Shown here piece by piece: positions 45,223 to 54,017 of a stretch of 64,000 nucleotides of DNA (position 1 is the stretch's first letter; each line of letters starts with the position of its first letter). The stretch is from positions 1-64,000 of the IMG/VR virus record IMGVR_UViG_3300007510_001324; one strand, given 5' to 3'. The position numbers and the translations under genes are program-made. This DNA comes from a virus. The notes below the pieces were generated by a model. The model was not told where the DNA came from, searched no databases, and was given only the letters and a program-made list of their open reading frames with translations.

Positions 45223-45552
45223 TTATTCTTGTTTAAACACAATTGGTTTATCTTTGAATTTATTGTCGAATTCTTTTATCTTGTCTGCAAAAGAAACTCT
45301 TTCTTTTTTTCGTGTGGGATCTATAGAATCCCAGTAATCGCTTAGTAATTGGTTAAAACTAGTTCGGGCTTCGTCATCTTCAGGGTTCATTAAAACGGAT
45401 CTATATTTTAGTTCTGTTTCTAAAAAATGTTGCCTCTCTTTGGACGCATAAAACATCAATAGAGCAAGCTCGGTTGGGGTGCGCATAATCTTAGCTACAT
45501 CCGCCCCATTAATCATCATTTCAGCGCGAAGCCGATTAATAGGGCTTAGGAT
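45223..45552 (-). CDS. Tail assembly chaperone, -1 frameshift extension
   Basis: The frame is open from 45552 through the ATG at 45519 to the stop at 45223. ATG 45519 has no Shine-Dalgarno site. If ribosomes slip -1 at 45552-45558 they read ILSPINRLRAEMM... directly into this frame, giving a fusion of the upstream chaperone plus 109 residues. This matches the G/G-T chaperone pair that precedes tape-measure genes in lambda and many tailed phages. Independent start at 45519 remains possible. Confidence 0.75.
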   Translation of the reverse strand: MLSPINRLRAEMMINGADVAKIMRTPTELALLMFYASKERQHFLETELKYRSVLMNPEDDEARTSFNQLLSDYWDSIDPTRKKERVSFADKIKEFDNKFKDKPIVFKQE

Positions 45553-45558
45553 AAATTT
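45529..45558 (-). promoter_or_regulatory. Programmed -1 frameshift signal
   Basis: On the minus strand the heptamer A AAT TTA (45558 to 45552) is in the correct phase (zero-frame codons AAT TTA), two codons before the stop. Four bases later a stem AAGCC/GGCTT (45543-45547 with 45529-45533) closes a 9-nt loop. Heptamer, spacer and stem are the standard elements. Confidence 0.7.
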
Positions 45559-45962
45559 TTAAAATGCTTATCTTTAGCTGCATCATGGATAACCTTTTCA
45601 AAAGTATTCTGGTATGATATAATTATATCTAGCACAGAGCTTGGAAGTTTGGTTATAAATTCTAAAGCAGCCTCTGGGGTATCAAATTTCTCTTCGCCAT
45701 AAGATTTTAAAGTATGGCTGAGTATTTTAATTTGGTATTTATGCACGGTAAAGGCGGGTGAACCCTTTATTGCCTGCATTTCATCTTCTACTGTAAGTTG
45801 ATTACTGTTGTTTAGGTTAGATATCTTTACCGAAGTTTTATCAAAAAGTTCAAAACTGTACTCAGTGCTAAATTTAAAAACAAGATTTTCCAAATGCTCT
45901 TGGATTTGTGCGTCTGTTAGTTTTAGGTCAACTACTGGTTGTTCGGTTTTTTTGTCGGGCAT
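45546..45962 (-). CDS. Tail assembly chaperone (zero-frame product)
   Basis: 138 residues, acidic and helical, in the position of the gpG-type chaperone upstream of the tape measure. Shine-Dalgarno AGAGG lies just before the ATG. The end carries the slippery heptamer. It is the first gene of the tail operon and starts about 29 bases after a near-perfect sigma70-type promoter. No sequence family is needed for the call; gene order and frameshift signal support it. Confidence 0.7.
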   Translation of the reverse strand: MPDKKTEQPVVDLKLTDAQIQEHLENLVFKFSTEYSFELFDKTSVKISNLNNSNQLTVEDEMQAIKGSPAFTVHKYQIKILSHTLKSYGEEKFDTPEAALEFITKLPSSVLDIIISYQNTFEKVIHDAAKDKHFKNLS

Positions 45963-45997
45963 AATTTCCTCTTTATTAAAGTTTTACTGTCCTTTAA

Positions 45998-46026
45998 AGT
46001 ATACGATAGAGCAAATTTTCTGTCAA
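45998..46026 (-). promoter_or_regulatory. Strong sigma70-type promoter of the tail operon
   Basis: TTGACA (46021-46026) and TATACT (45998-46003) on the minus strand, 17-nt spacer. The -35 box ends seven bases from the TATAAG of the plus-strand motif, so the two promoters are back to back. Confidence 0.8.
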
Positions 46027-46030
46027 TATG

Positions 46031-46039
46031 TGGTATAAG
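46031..46039 (+). promoter_or_regulatory. TGGTATAAG promoter-like motif, copy 4
   Basis: TGGTATAAG (46031-46039) followed by AATTATA, pointing at the plus operon that starts at 46083. The post -10 ATA of the other copies is replaced by AAT. No -35. Confidence 0.6.
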
Positions 46040-46082
46040 AATTATACAAGGCAATGTACCTTCGATTTTTAGCGGGAGTAAA

Positions 46083-46628
46083 ATGGATATCAGTGTAATT
46101 ATGATAGGTTCTAATTTTTACAATTACCTGGACCAAAGTTTAGAAAGTGTAGCTAACCAGGAAGGTTATCGTGACTTTGAGTATGAGGTAATTTTAATAA
46201 ATGAGAACACGGTTGACAGGGGACAAACAGATAGTAAAATAGAAGACTGGAAGCGTAAGGTAGTAGCTTATAGACCTTTCGATTTTTTAGCTTTTAAACA
46301 CCCGGGAGGAGTTAGCCCAACAGAGGTGAGAAACTTTGCTAGAAAAAAAGCAAGGGCTTCAATAGTGGCTTATTTAAGTCCAAGAGACACAATGGCTAAA
46401 GATAGATTACTAACTATTTTTAATTTATTTACAACTATATATACAACAGGATCACATCTCATATATTCAGCATATGAGGAAAAAGGAAGAATAATAGAGC
46501 CAGCTGGATTACACTTTGAGAGAATACCGTTTATGGCAATAGCACACAACAAAACAATTAGTAAAATAAAAACACATTATAGCCCAATAGTGGCAGGCTC
46601 GCATTATGTAGCAAAAGAAAGGAAATGA
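46083..46628 (+). CDS. Small GT2-like glycosyltransferase
   Basis: 181 residues from ATG 46083 (GGGAG ribosome site); the frame is open further upstream but that part overlaps the promoter. SVIMIGSNFYNYLDQSLESV and EYEVILINENTVDRG match the N-terminal nucleotide-binding half of GT2 enzymes. It is short and lacks an obvious acceptor half, so it may be a minimal or specialised enzyme. First gene of the plus-strand replication region. Confidence 0.6.
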   Translation: MDISVIMIGSNFYNYLDQSLESVANQEGYRDFEYEVILINENTVDRGQTDSKIEDWKRKVVAYRPFDFLAFKHPGGVSPTEVRNFARKKARASIVAYLSPRDTMAKDRLLTIFNLFTTIYTTGSHLIYSAYEEKGRIIEPAGLHFERIPFMAIAHNKTISKIKTHYSPIVAGSHYVAKERK

Positions 46629-48088
46629 TGTTCGTAATAGTACAAGAAACTACTAATATTAAGTATGATCGTAAAAACAAAGAAGAAAGAGCGGTAATAT
46701 CCATATTAGAAAAAGAATTAACTATAACAAATCCACAATATATAAATAAACAAAAATTAAATCTTCCTAACTATGGAATACAAAAAAATTTAACATATAT
46801 GTGGCATTTAGGCTCATCAGAAGTTTCCATACCAGTAGGGTATACTCAACGCCTGTTAGAGCTTACAAAAATGGCTAATATAAAACCAGTGTTTGCAGAT
46901 GCTAGGGCGGAGGGCATAGATTTAGCAAAAGAAACATTAGGCAAGTACAAATTCACTGGCACCCTACGAAAGTACCAACATGATGCTATGATCAGCATCG
47001 GAGACAGAACTATGGGTGTTGTTCAAGCTATGACAGGTTCTGGGAAAACTCTTGTAATGGTAAATATGCTAACACAACGAAAAGTAGCTACTTTAGTTGT
47101 AGTAAACAGAATTGAGTTAGCGCAACAATTTATAGCACAAATTAAAAAATTTACAAATATACCAGATGAGCACATAGGACTTATGGCAGAAGGTAAATGC
47201 GAATTTAGGCCAATATCTATTGCCACTTTTCAAACACTGCATAGATTTGATAAAAAGACAATTAATGCCTGTAATAAATTTTTCGGCCAGGTAATTGTAG
47301 ATGAAGTGCATATTGTATCTGCCACCACATACTTTGATGTAATGAATACATTAAAAACAAAGTATAAATTTGGATTTAGTGCTACGCTTAAACGAGACGA
47401 TGGACTAAGCGATTTAATAAATTGGGCAACAGGACCAAAGATACATGAAGTTCCACTAGATGAATTAGATGACGTTCTACTCTACCCCACTTATAAATCA
47501 ATAAATACGGATTACTATTATCCGTTGACTACAACAACTGATTATCAAGATATGATAACTGATCTATCAGAGGACGAAGAAAGAAATGACTTAATCATAG
47601 AAGAACTAAATTTTTATCCAAAAGAGCAAACTGTTTTACTATGTTCAAGAATAGTACAATGCCTGCTGCTGCACGAAAAGATACCAGGATCGGATGTTTT
47701 AATAGCCCCAATACCAAAGGCCACAAAAGAAAGATTAGCAAAATCGTTGGGAGATGTTCGTGTAGATGTATTAAAATCAAAGGCTTCGAAAATACATCGA
47801 AAAAAAGTGATAGATCGCTTGCGTAAAGGGGATCTTCGCATTATAATATCTACATACGGATTATTCTCAACGGGACTGGATGTACCCACGTTAGAGGTTG
47901 GATTATTGTGCGCGCCTATTAAATCTACCATTAAAATAAGGCAATCTGCAGGCCGTTTAATGCGTAAGGCCGCTACAGTGGATAAACACCCCATTATTAT
48001 AGATTTTGTAGATCGAAGAATAGATCTATTAAGGGGACAAGCTGTCCGTAGATCAAAAATACTCAAAAATTTGAAAGGCACTGATTGA
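46625..48088 (+). CDS. DEAH-type helicase (UvsW-like)
   Basis: 487 residues. Walker A is AMTGSGKT near 135-142, the DEVH box is at 225-228, motif III is FGFSATLKRDDG, and the helicase C-terminal domain contains STYGLFSTGLDVPTLEVGLL and QSAGRLMRKA. UvsW-type helicases unwind branched DNA and R-loops in recombination-linked replication. It overlaps the upstream gene by four bases and the deformylase by one. Confidence 0.92.
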   Translation: MMFVIVQETTNIKYDRKNKEERAVISILEKELTITNPQYINKQKLNLPNYGIQKNLTYMWHLGSSEVSIPVGYTQRLLELTKMANIKPVFADARAEGIDLAKETLGKYKFTGTLRKYQHDAMISIGDRTMGVVQAMTGSGKTLVMVNMLTQRKVATLVVVNRIELAQQFIAQIKKFTNIPDEHIGLMAEGKCEFRPISIATFQTLHRFDKKTINACNKFFGQVIVDEVHIVSATTYFDVMNTLKTKYKFGFSATLKRDDGLSDLINWATGPKIHEVPLDELDDVLLYPTYKSINTDYYYPLTTTTDYQDMITDLSEDEERNDLIIEELNFYPKEQTVLLCSRIVQCLLLHEKIPGSDVLIAPIPKATKERLAKSLGDVRVDVLKSKASKIHRKKVIDRLRKGDLRIIISTYGLFSTGLDVPTLEVGLLCAPIKSTIKIRQSAGRLMRKAATVDKHPIIIDFVDRRIDLLRGQAVRRSKILKNLKGTD

Positions 48089-48528
48089 TGAAAGCAGTCA
48101 AAGTTCTTCCACACGGCTTACTAACGACAGATATACAAGAAGTCAGCGAAGAAAAGGCAAAAGAAATCATAGCACTACTGGAAGAACATTGGGAAAAAGA
48201 GGAACTAAAAGATAAAGGATACGGATTAGCAGCTCCTCAGGTGGGCTTACCCTTTAAGGTAGCCATCATAAGACTTCCAGGTGGTATTAACTATCCTTTA
48301 GTAAATCCTGTAATACTTAGGAAAGCAAACCAATACGTCGTTGAAAACGAAGGATGTTTGTCCTTAGACAGAAGATATAACACAAAAAGATACAAAAGAA
48401 TCAAAATAGTTGATGACATCAGAGGCCAAAGGAATGCCAAAGAACTTGAAGCCCTTGTCTTACAGCATGAGGTTGATCATCTAAATGGCTTAACTATCAA
48501 AGATAGGAGAGCAAATAGATGGGGGTAG
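48088..48528 (+). CDS. def: Peptide deformylase
   Basis: 146 residues from ATG 48088. All three family motifs are complete: GYGLAAPQVG (44-53), EGCLS (88-92, metal Cys) and HEVDH (127-131, metal His and catalytic Glu). It removes formyl groups from nascent proteins at the ribosome exit. Phage copies are known from cyanophages and others and may favour phage translation. The helicase stop and this ATG overlap (TGATG). Confidence 0.95.
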   Translation: MKAVKVLPHGLLTTDIQEVSEEKAKEIIALLEEHWEKEELKDKGYGLAAPQVGLPFKVAIIRLPGGINYPLVNPVILRKANQYVVENEGCLSLDRRYNTKRYKRIKIVDDIRGQRNAKELEALVLQHEVDHLNGLTIKDRRANRWG

Positions 48529-48902
48529 GAAACGATTATTCCGATTTTGGAGATTTCTTAGATGATATAAAGCATACTGGCAAAGATAAAAAAGATGAAT
48601 TTGTATCTAAACCCACAACCGAAAACGGAGAAAGTCCACTTCCTAACCACCTTATAAAAAAGGTATGTGGCACTTGTAAATATTTTTACAGGGCCAATAT
48701 CGGGACCACTCTTGGTGGTTTATGTGCTGTGTTTGTAGCTGACAGGGCACAGACAAAAAAAGAACGGGACCAAATAGACCCAAAAACATTACCTCCGACT
48801 ATGCTATTTACGTGCTGTGATTTGCATACATTTGCAAGCAAAGCAAGGATACTTAGCTACACAAACAAAGCAAACATACCACCAAGCGCGAGGGAAAGTT
48901 AA
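48519..48902 (+). CDS. Hypothetical protein with conserved cysteines
   Basis: 127 residues. CGTCKYFY, then LCAVF, then TCCDLH place at least five cysteines in two clusters, suggesting metal binding. The N-terminus is acidic. No family recognised. Overlaps the deformylase gene by ten bases. Confidence 0.65.
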   Translation: MGVGNDYSDFGDFLDDIKHTGKDKKDEFVSKPTTENGESPLPNHLIKKVCGTCKYFYRANIGTTLGGLCAVFVADRAQTKKERDQIDPKTLPPTMLFTCCDLHTFASKARILSYTNKANIPPSARES

Positions 48903-48903
48903 T

Positions 48904-49296
48904 ATGGTTTCAAGCATTATAATTACTGCGCTGGTCCTGTTTCTTGCGGCTGGTTTAATACAAATTCGTAGATTAAATTACAAAGTGCGAATTCACCAAG
49001 AACGGCTTATGGATAAATCATTACAGCACGACCAGCTGCTTTCTCAAAAAAAATCCTCCGAAATAAGAACGGGGCAAATAGCCGAAACGCTTGCCCCCTT
49101 TTTAAAAGATTTTCCTTATAACCCTAAACAGGCGCATTTTCTGGGCAACCCAATAGATTATGTAGTTTTTGCAAAAGATGAGATAGTTTTTGTAGAAATT
49201 AAATCTGGAAAGTCAAAACTAACTAGCGGTCAACGAGCTATTAAACAGTTGATACAAGATAAAAACATTACATGGAAAGAAATTAGAATTGAATAA
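48904..49296 (+). CDS. Holliday-junction-resolvase-like nuclease with membrane anchor
   Basis: About 130 residues from ATG 48904. An N-terminal transmembrane helix (3-21) and a linker precede SEIRTGQIAETLAPFLKDFPYNP, then NPIDYVVF and VEIKSGKSKLTSGQ. These match the Endonuc_Holl family (archaeal resolvase-related), with PD-ExK-type acidic residues D85, E98 and K100. It may process recombination intermediates near the membrane. The membrane anchor is typical of this family. Confidence 0.85.
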   Translation: MVSSIIITALVLFLAAGLIQIRRLNYKVRIHQERLMDKSLQHDQLLSQKKSSEIRTGQIAETLAPFLKDFPYNPKQAHFLGNPIDYVVFAKDEIVFVEIKSGKSKLTSGQRAIKQLIQDKNITWKEIRIE

Positions 49297-49305
49297 GGAG
49301 GACCA

Positions 49306-51984
49306 TTGGGCATACCTCTAACAGCAGAAGAGTACAAAAGACTCTTTGTTCACACCGAATCTCGGTATGCTATACAAAAAGGTGATGGGCAGTACCAGGC
49401 TTTTAACCGTCCGATTAGCCTCCAGGATATAAAAGATCATTTAGAGGGTAAGGCCACTTTTGGGTTCTACCAACTTAAGGAAGACCCACCAGGAAAGTGG
49501 ACGGTTAAATGGGCTGTAGTAGACATTGATATAAACAAGACCGAGTGGAACAAGCCAACTTTCAACATTGATGATTGGAAAGAGATCCTAGATAAACAAG
49601 TAGAAGAAGTACAGAATGTTTTAAATAAATTTAATTTGCCCCATTACGTAGAATGGTCAGGCTTTAAAGGTTATCATGTGTGGGTATTCTTTGAAAAACC
49701 AATGGACGCTAGAGTTGTAAAAAATTCTCTGGAAAACATGTTTGAAAAAGTAGATCCTGTACACGAAGGATTACACTTGGAGCTCTTCCCTAAACAAGAT
49801 AGGGCAGATTCGGGTAATCTTGTAAAAGGTCCTTATGCGATTCATCAAAAAACACAACAAAAATCATATTTTACAGACCCTACATTTTGTTTTAAAAACA
49901 TAAAGTTTGCAAATTATCGCCAAGTGCTCAATTCCGCAAACCCCTTAGAGGCGGTAGTAAAGAACTGTGCCGCTATACGAAATTTAAAAGAAAAGGTAGA
50001 AGCATCGAACCACCTTACAGACCAGGAACGTGTAGCATTGATGCTTACTTTTGCGGGCTTAGAGGGCGGCTCCGTTTTTCTGGAAAAAGAATTCCTAAGC
50101 AAATGTTCAGACTACGACCCCAAAAAAGTTAAATACCATGTGGATCGGGCACTTAAAAAACAATACAAGCCTATACTATGTACAACTTTACAGGACAGAA
50201 GATTCGAAAAGATTTGTCCACATCAATGTAGTATAATAGGAAAAAGCAAGTCACCGATAGCATTCTATTATAGAACACGCGGCGATGATGAACCAATTGG
50301 GGCCTCGGATAGTTCTCCTCTCATGGATTTATACTCAGCAGACAACTGTTATTACCTAAGGGGAAAAGACGGCAGCGGGGATATTCCATTATCAACTTTT
50401 GTTTATGATGTTCACGAAGATCTAGAAATAGATGATGGTATAAAAAAATATCGCATGTTTAAAGGTATTATACATAAAAGAGATGGTAGTTCCTTTCCGT
50501 TTGATATTGACCCTGTTCACTTTTCTACAGAGTCAAAATTCAAGGAGGCCTTATACACCGCTGGCGGTCTTGGTAACCTTACCTTTACAGCATTCAAGCC
50601 CTTGGCGATAGCCATAGAAACCTTTAGCAACCCAAGGAAACTAGAAATAAGTAAAAATTTCGGGTATAATACAGAATTAACCGCTTACTATACACCCTCA
50701 TATGTTGTAAGCGTTGATGGAATAGAAAAAAATACAGAAATTAAAATAGACCTGACAGGGGAGGACAAAGCCGAGCAATTGGATTTTACTGTACTATCAG
50801 ACGACGAGTTCGACGATATAAGTGATCATATAAGAGATACCCTACTAACGGTTCCGGAGGATCCATTCATAGCACATGCAACATTTGCACACGCTATGTT
50901 ACCGGTGATTGGAGCCTTTGTAACGCAAGATGATAAAACTAGATTTATCTATTATTTGCAGGGCACCACAGGAAAAGGAAAGTCCTGGCTATTGAACAAA
51001 ATGATGATGTTTTATGGGAATTTTAAAAATGTTCCATCATGGTTAAGTACTCCTTACTCATTGCAGAAAATGGGCCATAGATTTAAAGATGCTTTCTTTC
51101 ATGTTGATGATTTTAAAAAGGCAAATTTTTCTAAAGGCGACTGGGCAAAAGCACTTGCTATATTACAAGGTTATGCCGACGATTCTGGGCGGTCACGTCT
51201 AAAGTCAGATAGTACATTCCAAGAAAGTTATTATATACGAGGATACCTGGCTGTAACCGCAGAGCATGATATAGAAGGCGAAGCTTCTAACCTGGCAAGA
51301 ATGATAACTATTCGTTACAAATCTAAAAATGAAACCGACTTGGAAAAAGGTGAAATCTGTAACAGGCTGCAGCACAAATACAGTGGATTTACCCCGAGAT
51401 ATATTCAATGGGTGTTACGACAAGACCCTGCCATTTTCCAAAAAACAATGTCTAAGTACGCTGCAAATTTTAATAAAACCATATCAGGGCAACCTAACTC
51501 TGTTCGCATAGCTAGAAATTTTGCTATGCTAATGACTAGTTACTATTATGTAGCTACTTTCCTATGGAAAGATCCAGAAAAACTTATCGAAGATTTTCAT
51601 AAGCAACTTGAAGTAGAATTATTAGCTAATTTACAAGGAGCAACAGAAGAGTTGGCTTCAAATATATTTTGGGAAACATTGCAAGAAATGTTAGCATCGG
51701 ATAGACTCAAAATCCAAGCATCCCAATCCGTATCCGACGAAACAAAAAAGAATGTAACAAGTGTTGGTTTTCATCACGCTGGCGAAACTTACTTAGTGGT
51801 AAATTTAGCTTACTCTGAAGTAACCAGATACTTGCAGCTTGTTGGCAGGCCTTTCGGGCACAGTAAGAAAGCCATATATAACGAATTGTTTCAAGAGGGA
51901 AAAATTCTCGATAGAGACACAGAGCCAAAAAAGATGAATGGAAAAGTGGTAAGAGTCGTGAGGGTTAATTTTGATGAAGATTAA
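49306..51984 (+). CDS. Primase-helicase (AEP primase fused to SF3/D5-like ATPase)
   Basis: 892 residues from a TTG start with a strong AAGGAGG site. The N-terminal part has archaeo-eukaryotic primase features (WAVVDIDINK, then WSGFKGYHVWVFFEKP). A Cys-containing linker (LCTTLQDRRFEKICPHQCS) follows. The C-terminal ATPase has Walker A GTTGKGKS (553-560) and a later FFHVDDF in the Walker B position. It should prime and unwind at the replication fork. The D5/SF3-type assignment is by pattern; other helicase types are possible. Confidence 0.85.
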   Translation: MGIPLTAEEYKRLFVHTESRYAIQKGDGQYQAFNRPISLQDIKDHLEGKATFGFYQLKEDPPGKWTVKWAVVDIDINKTEWNKPTFNIDDWKEILDKQVEEVQNVLNKFNLPHYVEWSGFKGYHVWVFFEKPMDARVVKNSLENMFEKVDPVHEGLHLELFPKQDRADSGNLVKGPYAIHQKTQQKSYFTDPTFCFKNIKFANYRQVLNSANPLEAVVKNCAAIRNLKEKVEASNHLTDQERVALMLTFAGLEGGSVFLEKEFLSKCSDYDPKKVKYHVDRALKKQYKPILCTTLQDRRFEKICPHQCSIIGKSKSPIAFYYRTRGDDEPIGASDSSPLMDLYSADNCYYLRGKDGSGDIPLSTFVYDVHEDLEIDDGIKKYRMFKGIIHKRDGSSFPFDIDPVHFSTESKFKEALYTAGGLGNLTFTAFKPLAIAIETFSNPRKLEISKNFGYNTELTAYYTPSYVVSVDGIEKNTEIKIDLTGEDKAEQLDFTVLSDDEFDDISDHIRDTLLTVPEDPFIAHATFAHAMLPVIGAFVTQDDKTRFIYYLQGTTGKGKSWLLNKMMMFYGNFKNVPSWLSTPYSLQKMGHRFKDAFFHVDDFKKANFSKGDWAKALAILQGYADDSGRSRLKSDSTFQESYYIRGYLAVTAEHDIEGEASNLARMITIRYKSKNETDLEKGEICNRLQHKYSGFTPRYIQWVLRQDPAIFQKTMSKYAANFNKTISGQPNSVRIARNFAMLMTSYYYVATFLWKDPEKLIEDFHKQLEVELLANLQGATEELASNIFWETLQEMLASDRLKIQASQSVSDETKKNVTSVGFHHAGETYLVVNLAYSEVTRYLQLVGRPFGHSKKAIYNELFQEGKILDRDTEPKKMNGKVVRVVRVNFDED

Positions 51985-52159
51985 AGTGTCGTCTAAAATA
52001 GAGCTTAAAACTGGGGAAACCGCATACATAAATGCAATTGGCATATCGTACGACCCGGAAGAGCCGGAAGAAGAACTAGAAGAATATGTTGAATTAAATA
52101 TGTATAACGGAGAGGAAAGGAAAGTAACTATAACAGAATTAGAAGGATTAATAAAATAG
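51974..52159 (+). CDS. Small hypothetical protein
   Basis: 61 residues from ATG 51974, overlapping the primase-helicase end by 11 bases. Mostly beta with an acidic stretch (PEEPEEELEEYVEL). Unknown role in the replication block. Confidence 0.6.
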   Translation: MKIKVSSKIELKTGETAYINAIGISYDPEEPEEELEEYVELNMYNGEERKVTITELEGLIK

Positions 52160-52990
52160 ATGTTAGGAATTTGGCCGTTAGCTTCTTCGTCAGAGGCTAA
52201 TACTACGCTAATATTTGATGACGACATGATGTTCTTAATAGACGCAGGAATGGGGGTTAGAGCTCTAACTAAGAAATTAGAGAACTACTTCAAAATGCGC
52301 CCTATTGATATTTCTAATGTTCTAATTACACACGAACATACAGATCATATCAAAAGTGTAGGAGCTATTTGGAATAAATTTCATCCACAAGTATGGGTAA
52401 ATCAGGTATCTATGGAGAAAAAAGCTAATTACTTTAGCAAAATACCTAAACCCGTCAACATGGTATCCTCGGTACTAACTTGGGATGGCACCTACGTGGG
52501 AACATCTAACATGGCTGCGGGGAATGTTATTGGAATAACAAATTTCGAAATAGAGCCCTTTAGCACAAAACACGATAGCGTATCATCCGTTGGGTTTGTT
52601 ATTACACATAAACCATCCGGATATAAAATCGGTTATATAACCGATACTGGAGCTATGACTAAATTAATGTACAAAAAATTAGAAGGGGTCGAAACCCTAT
52701 TTATCGAGGCAGATTATGATGAAGAATCTTTAAACAACTATGACGATTATGACGAATTCCTAAAAGATCGTATCAAAAGCAATTTTGGGCATCTTAGCAA
52801 TAAGCAAATGACGGAAGCTGTTAATAAAATAGGCATTGACGTTTTAGATAATTTAATCATAGGGCATCTAAGCCCCAGGACCAACACCCCTGAAAAAGTA
52901 AGAGAGGAGATAGAAAAAAATATAGGAAATGGATGGGAAATCAAGGCGATAATAGCTCCCATAGAAAACCCTATTATACTGTTGGAGTGA
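52160..52990 (+). CDS. Metallo-beta-lactamase-fold hydrolase (YycJ/WalJ-like)
   Basis: 276 residues. HEHTDH at 58-63 supplies the dinuclear metal site. ITDTG and FIEADYDEESL follow as later ligands, and the fold begins with LASSSEANTTLIF, as in YycJ-type proteins that act as 5'-3' exonucleases or nucleases. It directly follows a small gene without a gap. Placement in the replication block supports nucleic-acid processing. Confidence 0.88.
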   Translation: MLGIWPLASSSEANTTLIFDDDMMFLIDAGMGVRALTKKLENYFKMRPIDISNVLITHEHTDHIKSVGAIWNKFHPQVWVNQVSMEKKANYFSKIPKPVNMVSSVLTWDGTYVGTSNMAAGNVIGITNFEIEPFSTKHDSVSSVGFVITHKPSGYKIGYITDTGAMTKLMYKKLEGVETLFIEADYDEESLNNYDDYDEFLKDRIKSNFGHLSNKQMTEAVNKIGIDVLDNLIIGHLSPRTNTPEKVREEIEKNIGNGWEIKAIIAPIENPIILLE

Positions 52991-52992
52991 AA

Positions 52993-53346
52993 ATGTTATT
53001 CTATAGAACTTACGGAAAAAAGGTATGGGCAATAGTAAATGGTAAGCTTACGCCTCCAGAACCACAAAAAAATTACCAATCTCGTAGAGGTGTTAAAAGC
53101 TATGTTGTGCCAGAATGCGGAATCCTAGTTGACTATAGCGAGAGTGTGAATGAAGGAAAACCAATAATTTTGGTGGAATTGGGATATTTAGAGAAAGACT
53201 TGGCTCTGTTGATTGAAATGCTATTAAAAATAAATAAAGAAGTAGAGATAAGGGAATGTAAAAACCTTAGAGTGCTTCGTGATTTAGATAGAGTTGTAGC
53301 ATTCACTAACCTGGCTGTCAATAAGGATACATCACATGCCATCTAA
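52993..53346 (+). CDS. Hypothetical protein
   Basis: 117 residues from ATG 52993 (two bases after the MBL gene stop); the frame is also open upstream inside that gene. Basic N-terminus, later helical (EKDLALLIEMLLKINKEVEI). No recognised motif. Overlaps the exonuclease gene by 11 bases. Confidence 0.6.
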   Translation: MLFYRTYGKKVWAIVNGKLTPPEPQKNYQSRRGVKSYVVPECGILVDYSESVNEGKPIILVELGYLEKDLALLIEMLLKINKEVEIRECKNLRVLRDLDRVVAFTNLAVNKDTSHAI

Positions 53347-54007
53347 AAGTTTTAAAGATCCTATAGTATTCGATATAGAAACTATACCAGATCAAAAAAT
53401 GACAGATTTACATATAGAGAAATTAAACGAAAGGGTAGATATTTTTAAGAAAAACATGCGAGAAGGAGAAACCGAAGAAGGGTTATGGAATAGACTAGCG
53501 TCTACTGATCCTTGGTATGGGCAGATCGTATGTATAGGATGTTATAGGCCTAATAAAGAGGGCGGCCCAGAAGAGGTTGCGTTTATAAAAGGAACAGAAA
53601 AAGATATCCTGCAAAACTTTTGGAAATACATCAATGGAATGATCTTCAAGGATGTATTTATCTCATATAACGGGTTGCGTTTTGACGTACCTTTTATTAT
53701 AATAAGATCACTGATACACTCTGTACCGCAGACCAGTTTCAGGTTTATAAATACCCGACGGTATCAAACTGATCCTCACTTTGATGTGCAAATGCTTTTA
53801 GCTGATTGGGAGTTCAGAAAAGCAACTTCTCTAGAAATAGCCGCAGTTTCATTAGGGCTAGAATCACCCAAAGAAGGTGAAGTACGCGCAAGCAACGTGT
53901 TTGACGCATGGAAAGACGGAAAGATACAAGAGATTGGAAAATACTGTATCAAAGATGTCATAACTACATATAAAATAGCCGAAAGGCTACTAGACTACAA
54001 AAATTAG
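53336..54007 (+). CDS. DnaQ-like 3'-5' exonuclease (DNA_pol_B_exo2 family)
   Basis: 223 residues. IVFDIETIPDQ holds catalytic D13 and E15 (ExoI); the YNGLRFDVPFII segment matches ExoII; and YCIKDVITTYKIAERLL supplies the last acidic residue (ExoIII). It could proofread or trim DNA during recombination or replication. Stand-alone proteins of this family are common in large phages. Confidence 0.9.
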   Translation: MPSKSFKDPIVFDIETIPDQKMTDLHIEKLNERVDIFKKNMREGETEEGLWNRLASTDPWYGQIVCIGCYRPNKEGGPEEVAFIKGTEKDILQNFWKYINGMIFKDVFISYNGLRFDVPFIIIRSLIHSVPQTSFRFINTRRYQTDPHFDVQMLLADWEFRKATSLEIAAVSLGLESPKEGEVRASNVFDAWKDGKIQEIGKYCIKDVITTYKIAERLLDYKN

Positions 54008-54017
54008 GAACAAATTA

